Shown in pieces: positions 56,439 through 64,000 of a DNA stretch of 64,000 bases. The notes beneath the pieces are model-generated. The model was given only the letters and a program-made list of their open reading frames with translations. It ran no database searches and was not told where the DNA came from. A program made the translations under genes and the position numbers. Source of the stretch: JAICYJ01 sp963766445 (lineage in GTDB: Bacteria; Actinomycetota; Thermoleophilia; Gaiellales; JAICJC01); contig CAVXZW010000015.1 of assembly GCA_963766445.1 (NCBI GenBank), positions 62,001 through 126,000 of the forward strand. Direction: 5' to 3'. Each line of letters starts with the position of its first letter. Position 1 is the stretch's first letter.

Positions 56439-57902
56439 ATGGCCACAGGAACCGTCGTCGATGTCGTAATGCCGCAGATGGGCGTGAGCGTGTCGGAGGG
56501 CACGATCACCCGCTGGATGAAGCAGGTCGGCGAGCACATCGAGGCCGACGAGACGATCGTCGAGATCTCGACCGACAAGGTCGACACCGAGGTGCCGTCG
56601 CCCGCGTCCGGCATCGTGCGCGAGATCCTCGCCAACGACGGCGACACGGTGCCGGTGAACACGCGCATCGCGGTGATCGCCGTGGGCGACGCCGGCGACG
56701 CCGATGCGCCCGCGGACACGGCGCCGCCGGCCGCCGCCGACAACGCCGAGGAGACGCCGGCCACGCCGGAAACGTCGCAGACGATGTCGTCGCAGCCCGC
56801 CCCCGAGCCGCAGGCCGCCAACGGCAGCAACGGCGACGAGGACGACGATGACTCCGGCCGCACGTTCATCTCGCCGGTGGTGGCGCGGATGCTGGCCGAG
56901 CACCGACTGGACGTGAACCAGATCACCGGCAGCGGACGCGGCGGGCGCGTGACCAAGAAGGACGTGCAGGCGTTCATCGACTCGGGCGGCGCCCAGGCCG
57001 AGCCGGTGATCCACGACGTGCCGCATTTCGCGCCGCCCGCCGAGGAGCCGCCCGTCGTCAGCCAGCCTGCGCCGCCGACGGCACCGGCTCCGCCGCCTGC
57101 CGCCGCACCGGCGCCCGCTCCGGCGGCAGCCGTCCCTCCGTCACCGGCTCCCGCCACCCAGCGGACGCTGGTCGCAAGCGGCGGCGACGAGGAGCTCTAC
57201 CAGTTCAACACGATCCGCAAGGTGATCGCGCGGCACATGCGGCACTCGCTGGACACGGCGGCGCACGTCACCACCGTGATCGAGGTCGACATGACCGGCG
57301 TCGTCAACCTGCGCAAGAAGTGGAAGCCGGAGTACCAGAAGCGCTACGGCGTCAACCTCACCTACATCCCGTTCATCGCCCGCGCCACGATCGACGCGAT
57401 CGGCAGCTGGCCGTGGGTGAACGCCGAGGTGCAGGGCGAGACGGCGCTGATCAAGAAGTACGTCAACCTGGGCATGGCCGTGGCCGTGGACGACTCCAAG
57501 GGCCTGATGGTGCCGGTCATCCACCACGCCGAGGAGATGAACCTGGTGGGCCTGTCGCGGGCCGTGATCGAGATGGCCGAGAAGGCCCGCACCAAGACGC
57601 TGTCGCCCGACGAGATGGCCGGCGGCTCGTTCACGATCACCAACCCCGGCGTGTTCGGCGCGCTGATGGGCACGCCCATCATCCCCGAGGGCCAGGTCGC
57701 GATCCTCGATGTGGAGGCGATCGTGAAGCGGCCGGTCGTGGTCAGCGACCGCCACGGCAACGACTCGATCGCGATCCGCCACATGATGTTCCTGTGCCTG
57801 TCCTACGACCACCGGCTGGTGGACGGCGCCTACGCCGCGCAGTTCATGGCCCAGATCAAGGCCAGCCTCGAGAGCTGGGACGAGCAGGCGTTCGGGTTGT
57901 GA
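56439..57902 (+). CDS. pdhC: 2-oxo acid dehydrogenase E2 (dihydrolipoyl acyltransferase)
   Basis: The 487-residue protein has one N-terminal lipoyl domain (lipoyl Lys47 in VEISTDKVDTEVPSP), an acidic linker (DEDDDDS), a peripheral subunit-binding domain (ISPVVARMLAEHRLDVNQIT), a Pro/Ala linker (AAPAPAPAA) and the catalytic core with the active His in FLCLSYDHRLVDG. Two-lipoyl versions are common in other actinobacteria; here only one is present. Its stop overlaps the GTG of lipB (GTGA), which ties lipoate attachment to E2 production. Confidence 0.93.
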   Translation: MATGTVVDVVMPQMGVSVSEGTITRWMKQVGEHIEADETIVEISTDKVDTEVPSPASGIVREILANDGDTVPVNTRIAVIAVGDAGDADAPADTAPPAAADNAEETPATPETSQTMSSQPAPEPQAANGSNGDEDDDDSGRTFISPVVARMLAEHRLDVNQITGSGRGGRVTKKDVQAFIDSGGAQAEPVIHDVPHFAPPAEEPPVVSQPAPPTAPAPPPAAAPAPAPAAAVPPSPAPATQRTLVASGGDEELYQFNTIRKVIARHMRHSLDTAAHVTTVIEVDMTGVVNLRKKWKPEYQKRYGVNLTYIPFIARATIDAIGSWPWVNAEVQGETALIKKYVNLGMAVAVDDSKGLMVPVIHHAEEMNLVGLSRAVIEMAEKARTKTLSPDEMAGGSFTITNPGVFGALMGTPIIPEGQVAILDVEAIVKRPVVVSDRHGNDSIAIRHMMFLCLSYDHRLVDGAYAAQFMAQIKASLESWDEQAFGL

Positions 57903-58571
57903 CCGGCGCGTACCTGTACGAGCTGGGCGTGACCCCGTACCGGGACGCGCTCGAGACGATGACCGACCTGGCCGCCGCCCGCAGCCAGGGGGCGATACCC
58001 GACACGGTGATGCTGCTGGAGCACGAGCCGGTGATCACGCTCGGATCACGGGCGGTGCGCGGGGAGGAGCTGCTGACTGGCCGCGGTCGAGTACACGCGC
58101 CGCGGCATCGAGGTGGTCGAGGTCAGCCGCGGCGGGCGCTCGACGTACCACGGCCCCGGGCAGGTGGTCTGCTACCCGGTGCTCGACCTGCACGGCCGCG
58201 GCAAGGACCTGCACCGCTACGTGGCCGACCTCGAGCAGGTGGTGATCGACACCCTGGCCGGGTTCGGCGTCGAGGGCCGCGTGGTCGAGGGCGACCACGC
58301 CAGCGGCGTGTGGGTGGAGGACCGCAAGGTGGCGTCGATCGGCGTGCGCTGCGCGCGCTGGGTGACCACGCACGGGCTCTCGATCAACGCCGACCTCGAC
58401 CTCGACGTCTACGAGCTGTTCGACGCCTGCGGCCTGCGCGGCGCCGACTTCACGTCGGTGTCGGTCGAGGCCGGCCGGGCGGTGACGGTCGACGACCTCC
58501 GCCCGGCCCTGCGCGACGCCTTCGAAGAGCGGTTCCAGATCGCATTCGACCCGCTCCCCGCCGCCGTCTGA
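57899..58571 (+). CDS. lipB: Octanoyltransferase LipB (frame break near 58076)
   Basis: From GTG 57899 the N-terminus reads YLYELGVTPYRDALETMTDL and VMLLEHEPVITLGSRA. A one-base break near 58076 joins AAVEYTRRGIEVVEVSRGGR, then STYHGPGQVVCYPVLDL, WVEDRKVASIGVRCARWVTT with the catalytic Lys, and YELFDACGLRGADFTSV with the catalytic Cys. Length is about 223 residues. It moves octanoate from acyl-carrier protein to E2 for lipoate synthesis. It overlaps pdhC and lipA at both ends (GTGA and TGATG). Confidence 0.92.
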
Positions 58572-59497
58572 TGCCCTACTCCGAGCTCGCCCGCGAACGG
58601 CCCGCCTGGATGAAGGTGCGCGCCCCGTCGGGCAACACCCGCTTTGCCGAGCTGCAGGGGATCATGCGCGACGGCGGCCTGCACACGGTCTGCGAGGAGG
58701 CCCGCTGCCCCAACATCGGCGAGTGCTGGGGACGCGGCACCGCCACCTTCCAGATCATGGGCGATGTCTGCACGCGCGCCTGCCGCTACTGCGCCGTCAC
58801 CTCGGGCCGACCCGAGGGCGTACCCGAGCCGCTGGAGCCGCTGCGGGTCGCGACGGCGGTGCGCAGGATGGGGCTGCGCCACGTGGTCGTCACCTCGGTC
58901 GACCGGGACGACCTGCCCGACCGCGGAGCCGGCCACTTCGCCGCCACCATCCGCGCCATCCGCCGCCGCGCTCCCGAGTGCGGCGTCGAGGTGCTGGTAC
59001 CCGACTTCCTGGGCTTCCGCGAGCAGGCGCTGCGGACGGTGCTCGCCGCCCGGCCGGACGTGTTCAACCACAACATCGAGACGGCCGAGCGGTTCTACCG
59101 GCGGGTGCGGCCGCGCGGCGACTATCGCAAGGCGCTGGGCCTGCTCGACCGGGCCAAGGACGTGTGGGCCGAGCTGTTCCCGGCGGCGCCGCCACTGCTG
59201 ACCAAGAGCGGCATCATCGTGGGGATGGGCGAGACCGACCAGGACGTGGCCGAGATCATGCGAGATCTCCGCGACCACCGCGTCGACGTGGTCACGATCG
59301 GCCAGTATCTGCAGCCGAGCGACCGGCACCTGCCGCTCGACCGCTGGGTGACGCCCGCCCAGTTCCGCTGGATGCGCGAGCAGGGCGAGGCGATCGGGTT
59401 CGCGTCCGTGTTCGCCGGGCCGCTGGTGCGATCGAGCTACCGTGCCGACGAGCAGCGCCTGGCCGCGAGCGGCGGCTCGCGCGTCGCCGCGCACTGA
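58571..59497 (+). CDS. lipA: Lipoyl synthase LipA (radical SAM)
   Basis: The 308-residue protein is complete: the auxiliary cluster Cys set in CEEARCPNIGECWGRGTATF, the radical SAM motif CTRACRYCAVTSGRP, and TSVDRDDLPDRGAGHFAATI, VFNHNIETAERFYRRVRP, KSGIIVGMGETDQDV and the end LVRSSYRADEQ. It inserts two sulfurs into the octanoyl group on E2. Its ATG overlaps the lipB stop by one base. With YgfZ (40.5 kb) elsewhere in the window, its cluster upkeep is covered. Confidence 0.97.
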   Translation: MPYSELARERPAWMKVRAPSGNTRFAELQGIMRDGGLHTVCEEARCPNIGECWGRGTATFQIMGDVCTRACRYCAVTSGRPEGVPEPLEPLRVATAVRRMGLRHVVVTSVDRDDLPDRGAGHFAATIRAIRRRAPECGVEVLVPDFLGFREQALRTVLAARPDVFNHNIETAERFYRRVRPRGDYRKALGLLDRAKDVWAELFPAAPPLLTKSGIIVGMGETDQDVAEIMRDLRDHRVDVVTIGQYLQPSDRHLPLDRWVTPAQFRWMREQGEAIGFASVFAGPLVRSSYRADEQRLAASGGSRVAAH

Positions 59498-59514
59498 CCA
59501 CGGGAGGAGATGCA

Positions 59515-60052
59515 ATGGTTCCGGAAGCCCCGATGGAGGACGGCCCCGACGGCAGGAAGCCGGCCGGCGACGGGTGGTTCATCGTCAACGCCCGCGAGAC
59601 GCCCTGGATCCACAACGAGAAGTTCGGAGCCGGGGTCACTGTTCGAGGGCTCACAGCAGTTCCCGCATTACGGCATCAACGTCCAGGTGGTGTGGCCGGG
59701 CCAGCCCAACTGCTACTACCACGCCGAGGAGGGCCAGGAGGACTTCCTGGTCGTGAGCGGCGAGTGCCTGGTGCTGATCGAGGGACAGGAGCGCCGGCTG
59801 CGCGCCTGGGACTTCGTGCACTGCCCGCCGTTCACGGAGCACGTCTTCGTGGGCGCCGGGGACGGCCCCTGCGTGTTCGTCGGCGTCGGCGCCCGCAACG
59901 GCGGCGAGGGTCTGGTGTACCCGGTCTCGGAGCTCGCGCTCGGCCACCAGGCGGGCGTCAGCGAGGAGGCGACCACCGGCAAGGTGGCCTACGCGGATGT
60001 CCCCGAGACGACGCCGGGTCCATACCCCGAGGGATTGCTGCCCGACCGCTGA
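59515..60052 (+). CDS. Cupin-domain protein (frame break near 59637)
   Basis: GGGAGGAG sits about 6 nt before ATG 59515, which fixes the start. The N-terminus reads GWFIVNARETPWIHNEKFGA. A one-base break near 59637 joins SLFEGSQQFPHYGINVQVVW. The cupin motif 1 is NCYYHAEEGQEDFLVVSGEC (His, Glu) and motif 2 FVHCPPFTEHVFVGAG (His). Length is about 178 residues, one beta-barrel that binds a metal. Members are enzymes or sensors for small molecules; I cannot name the ligand. It follows lipA with a 17-bp gap. Confidence 0.8.
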
Positions 60053-60071
60053 CCCGTAGAATCTGCCGTCG

Positions 60072-60866
60072 ATGACGGCGTTTCGGATTCTGCGGTGGGG
60101 CTCCGACGAGCTGCCCCCGGCCGTCTGCCTGCATGACGTGCGCGGCCACGCCCGCCGGTTCGAGCGGGTTGCGCGGATGCTCGAGCGGGGCCGACTGGTG
60201 GTGGCGTACGACCTGCGCGGCCACGGCCGCTCGCCCTGGTCGGGCCCGCACACGATCGAACAGCATGCCGAGGACCTGCACGAGGTGCTGGATGCCTGCG
60301 GGATCGACCAGGCGGGCCTGATCGGCGACGGATTCGGCGCACGCGTCGCGATCGCCTACGCGGTGCGAAACCAGGAGCGGATCAACTCGCTGACCCTGCT
60401 GGAGCCGCCGCTGGCGCCGCCGCCGGAGGCGATGCGCGAGGCGGCCCGCGTCGAGCGCGATGGAGGCGGGTACGCCGGCGTGGACGAGGCGATCGACCGG
60501 CGCCGGCAGGAGGATGGGCTGCTGCACACGCCGCGGGGCCTGCTCGAGGAGGAGATGGCCGAGCACCTGGTCGCCGACGACGACGGCCGCTACCGCTACC
60601 GCTACAGCCGTGAGGCGGCGGCGGCCGCTCTGGAGGCGGCGGCCCACCCCGAAACGCGGCTGTCAGACGTGCTGTGCCCGACCATGCTGATCCACGGCCA
60701 CGAGTCGCGATGGCTGACCGACGGAGACGTCGAGGCGGCCTTCGACGCGGTCCGCAGGTTGCGCGTCGAGGAGGTGCCCGGCGGCCACGTGGTGCTGTGG
60801 GATGCGATGGCCGAGACCAGCGCGCTCGTGCGCGATTTTCTGGTGGCCAAGGACCGCACCGCGTAA
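60072..60866 (+). CDS. Alpha/beta-hydrolase-fold protein lacking the nucleophile
   Basis: The 264-residue protein has the fold's landmarks: PPAVCLHDVRGHARRFERVA (oxyanion region), VVAYDLRGHGRSPWSGPHTI, and the late PGGHVVLWDAMAE with the usual His. The nucleophile elbow, normally GxSxG, reads LIGDGFGARVAIAYA, so the catalytic Ser is a Gly and the neighbour an Asp. Classical hydrolysis is therefore unlikely unless the base call is wrong. TAGAAT lies 9 nt before ATG 60072. It lies between the cupin and the glutamine amidotransferase genes. Confidence 0.78.
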   Translation: MTAFRILRWGSDELPPAVCLHDVRGHARRFERVARMLERGRLVVAYDLRGHGRSPWSGPHTIEQHAEDLHEVLDACGIDQAGLIGDGFGARVAIAYAVRNQERINSLTLLEPPLAPPPEAMREAARVERDGGGYAGVDEAIDRRRQEDGLLHTPRGLLEEEMAEHLVADDDGRYRYRYSREAAAAALEAAAHPETRLSDVLCPTMLIHGHESRWLTDGDVEAAFDAVRRLRVEEVPGGHVVLWDAMAETSALVRDFLVAKDRTA

Positions 60867-60876
60867 GCTGTCCGCG

Positions 60877-61596
60877 ATGAAGACGCTCGTGCTCCAGCAC
60901 ATCGCATGCGAGCCGCCCGGGGTGTTCGAGGACGTGCTGATCGAGCGCGGCGCGGCCATCACACGCGTCGAGCTGGACGAGGGCGGGCAGCTGCCCGACT
61001 GGCGCGACTTCGACCTGATCGTCGCGATGGGCGGCCCGATGAGCGTGAACGACGAGTCCCAGCACCCCTGGCTGGTCGCGGAGAAGCGGCTGATCCGCGA
61101 GGCCGTGCAGGCCGGGGTCGGCTACTGGGGCGCCTGCCTGGGCGTGCAGCTGCTGGCGGCCAGCCTGGGGGCGCGCGTCTACGCAGGGCCGCAGCCGGAG
61201 GTGGGCGTGCTGGGGGTGACGCTGACCGACGAGGGCGCGTCCGACCCGGTGTTCGCGGGGCTGCCCCGCGAGCTGTCAACCCTGCAGTGGCACGGCGACA
61301 CGTTCGACCTGCCCGACGGAGCGGTGCTGCTGGCGGAGTCCCCGGCCTACCCGCACCAGGCCTTCCGCTATGGCCGGGCCGCGTACGGCGTGCAGTTCCA
61401 CGTCGAGGTGACGGGGGAGATGGCGCGAGAGTGGGCGACGGTGCCGGCCTACGTGAGATCGCTCGAGCAGACGCTCGGGGCGGGTGCTGCGCCGGGCCTG
61501 TTCGACGAGTTCGACCGCGCCGCGGCCGGCATGCAGCTGGTCGCACGTCAGATGTTCGAGCGGTGGCTCGATGTCGCAGTCGCCACCCCCCGATAA
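60877..61596 (+). CDS. Type 1 glutamine amidotransferase (GuaA-like GATase domain)
   Basis: The 239-residue protein has the class I triad: nucleophile Cys in VGYWGACLGVQLLAASLGAR, then HGDTFDLPDGAVLLAES and the His-x-Glu in YGVQFHVEVTGEMAREW. IVAMGGPMSVNDESQHPWLV is the family's second motif. No synthetase domain is attached, so it is one of the stand-alone amidotransferases whose partner is unknown. TAAGCT lies 7 nt before the ATG (leaderless). Its last 26 bases overlap the next gene. Confidence 0.88.
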   Translation: MKTLVLQHIACEPPGVFEDVLIERGAAITRVELDEGGQLPDWRDFDLIVAMGGPMSVNDESQHPWLVAEKRLIREAVQAGVGYWGACLGVQLLAASLGARVYAGPQPEVGVLGVTLTDEGASDPVFAGLPRELSTLQWHGDTFDLPDGAVLLAESPAYPHQAFRYGRAAYGVQFHVEVTGEMAREWATVPAYVRSLEQTLGAGAAPGLFDEFDRAAAGMQLVARQMFERWLDVAVATPR

Positions 61597-61933
61597 TCGC
61601 CTGCTGGCGCTGCGCTCGGCGGCGCAGGAGGCGAGCGACTTCACGCTCGGCGACGATCAGGTGCGGCGGTTCATGGCGTTGCGTGACTCGGGCACCGGGG
61701 ACGACGAGATCGCGGCCCAGATGGAGCTCGACCCGGAGATCGTGACCGAGCTGGTGCGCGCCGACGAGGCGCAGGCGTTGGCGCACCGGATCGCCGTCGG
61801 CGAGCTGCCGATGTACCCGCCGCCGGAGCCCGGCGAGGGCGTGCAGGACGTGCGCAGCGGCAGCCTGGCGATGCCGCTGGCGGTGCTGATGGTGGTGCTG
61901 GTTGGCGTGATCGTGTACGCGGCAGTTCGCTAG
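61571..61933 (+). CDS. Small membrane-anchored protein, unknown function
   Basis: ATG 61571 gives 120 residues. The first 65 are helical and could carry a helix-turn-helix-like unit (DQVRRFMALRDSGTGDDEIA, QMELDPEIVTELVRADEAQA). A short Pro-rich stretch (MYPPPEPGEG) leads to one C-terminal membrane span (AMPLAVLMVVLVGVIVYAAV). It overlaps the glutamine amidotransferase gene by 26 bases and is convergent with fumC. Tail-anchored architecture with a putative DNA- or protein-binding head is an inference. Confidence 0.55.
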   Translation: MSQSPPPDNRLLALRSAAQEASDFTLGDDQVRRFMALRDSGTGDDEIAAQMELDPEIVTELVRADEAQALAHRIAVGELPMYPPPEPGEGVQDVRSGSLAMPLAVLMVVLVGVIVYAAVR

Positions 61934-61944
61934 AGGACTGGCGG

Positions 61945-63262
<1,318 letters not shown>

Positions 63263-63313
63263 GTCGCCTGCGCTCCTCGTCTCGCGTTCGGTTCCGGGAT
63301 CAGCTCAGATCCG

Positions 63314-63829
63314 TCAGCCCCGCGGCCGATCCAGCAGCTCGGCCAGCTCCCGGAACCACCGCAGCTTCTCCGGGTAGGGCACCGCCGCATTGGCGGGAGA
63401 GGTGGACGGCAGCACGAACAGCGGCCGCCCTTCGAGCTCGCGCGCCTGCAGCCCGTGGTCGGGGCGCTCGCCGAACGCGCCCGCGTATGCCTGCTTGCCC
63501 ACGAACGCGAACGCACCCGGGTGCAGGTCGCGGGCGACCGCCCCCAGCCGCCGGGCGGCGTCTGCGAAGTCGGTGCGGCGCAGCTCGCCGCTGCCACGGG
63601 TGACGCGCCGCGCGGCGTTGGTCAGCCCCAGGCCGTTGGCCAGCAGCTCGTCCTGCTGGGAGGGTTCGAGCAGGCGTGACGTCAGGCCGGCGTCGGCCAG
63701 TAGTCGCCAGAAGTCGTTGCGCGGGTTGGCGAAGTGGAACCCGGCCTCGGCCGACTTCAGACCCGGGTTGATGCCGACGAACACGCAGCGCAGGTCGGGG
63801 GCGAGGATGTCCGCCAGGCGGCCACTCAT
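63314..63829 (-). CDS. mug: G:T/U mismatch-specific DNA glycosylase (Mug/TDG)
   Basis: The 171-residue protein has the Mug motifs: RCVFVGINPGLKSAEAGFHF (catalytic GINPG with Asn), NPRNDFWRLLADAGL, LANGLGLTNAARR, FVGKQAYAGAFGERPDHGLQ and LFVLPSTSPANAAVPYPEKL. It removes uracil or thymine opposite guanine. Length and motifs are complete. It lies 51 bp downstream of fumC's start region on the same strand, so it may be cotranscribed from an upstream promoter. Confidence 0.93.
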   Translation of the reverse strand: MSGRLADILAPDLRCVFVGINPGLKSAEAGFHFANPRNDFWRLLADAGLTSRLLEPSQQDELLANGLGLTNAARRVTRGSGELRRTDFADAARRLGAVARDLHPGAFAFVGKQAYAGAFGERPDHGLQARELEGRPLFVLPSTSPANAAVPYPEKLRWFRELAELLDRPRG

Positions 63830-63846
63830 GCCCGCATCCTCGCAGG

Positions 63847-64000
63847 CTACTCGGTCGAGTACTTCGGCTGAACCTTCTCGCCGCGGATGCGGGCGACGCA
63901 GTGGTTCGCCGCGATCGCGGCCTCCGAGAAGCCGACCGTGATCAGCGTGATCTTGCCCTCGTAGCCGGCGACGTCGCCTGCCGCATAGATCCCGGGCAGG
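63847..64000 (-). CDS. Ferredoxin-NADP reductase type 2-like flavoprotein, C-terminal end (partial)
   Basis: The minus frame at the right edge reads LPGIYAAGDVAGYEGKITLI, then TVGFSEAAIAANHCVARIRG and ends VQPKYSTE, with a stop at 63847-63849. The AAGD motif and the following helix bind the FAD ribityl chain in thioredoxin-reductase-like enzymes, and the end is close to that of ferredoxin-NADP oxidoreductase 2. The rest lies outside the window. Its stop is 17 bp before mug. Confidence 0.8.
   Translation of the reverse strand, partial: LPGIYAAGDVAGYEGKITLITVGFSEAAIAANHCVARIRGEKVQPKYSTE

Overview
The window is very GC-rich and codon bias is strongly GC3. Features that suggest an actinobacterium include a LexA box of the CGAAC-N4-GTTCG type, CIRCE-controlled groES-groEL, and many genes starting directly behind a TANNNT -10 element. 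The mix of DUF5317, HD-GYP, DUF1028, DUF1800/DUF1501 and CopC-CopD genes makes me think of the class Thermoleophilia (Gaiellales or Solirubrobacterales). This placement is inference from gene content. I saw no rRNA, tRNA, CRISPR array, insertion sequence or prophage.

Layout. 0-5 kb: a LuxR/MalT-type ATPase fragment, a holin-like membrane protein, a C45-type acyltransferase, SOS-regulated dinB, a zinc-ribbon/membrane protein pair and an autoregulated TetR. 5-11 kb: a catabolic block with amidohydrolase, small Rieske ferredoxin, MttB-like methyltransferase, agmatinase-family hydrolase, VOC protein and an Asp-box propeller that reads in frame into a ThiS/MoaD-like sulfur carrier. 11-18 kb: a secreted protein, a NarL-type two-component system, a secreted propeller, a stand-alone LigD polymerase, an MFS pump and YdeI. 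18-24 kb: a non-coding tandem repeat of about 245 bp, then a divergent dimethylglycine/sarcosine dehydrogenase-like enzyme and small-molecule kinase sharing one palindromic promoter, followed by a decayed methyltransferase, a polysaccharide deacetylase and an SDR. 24-37 kb: c-di-GMP-type regulators (EAL-HDOD and GGDEF/HD-GYP), the DUF1800/DUF1501 pair, a CopC-CopD fusion, a GNAT, DUF5317, a 32-residue micro-peptide and CapA. 37-49 kb: two M20 peptidases, TPR, YgfZ, a sulfite-oxidase-like protein, three large envelope glycosylation-type membrane proteins and DUF1028. 49-64 kb: housekeeping genes groES-groEL, an MFS pump, ASCH, GGDEF with zinc ribbon, a complete pdhA-pdhB-pdhC-lipB-lipA module, a cupin, a hydrolase-like protein, a glutamine amidotransferase, fumC, mug and the end of a ferredoxin-NADP reductase.

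Quality caveat. More than thirty single-base frame breaks interrupt otherwise convincing genes, on both strands and in all functional classes. Several can be repaired by adding or removing one base, so most are probably consensus errors. I therefore report such genes as one feature with the break position. A few loci (22.0-22.5 kb and 25.9-26.75 kb) look truly decayed.

Regulation. At least a dozen genes have a TANNNT hexamer 6-9 nt before the start codon and no Shine-Dalgarno, the layout of leaderless mRNAs. Two operators (LexA at dinB, a 14-bp palindrome at tetR) overlap the start codon itself. The groE promoter lies inside the end of the upstream MFS gene and is bracketed by two perfect CIRCE elements.
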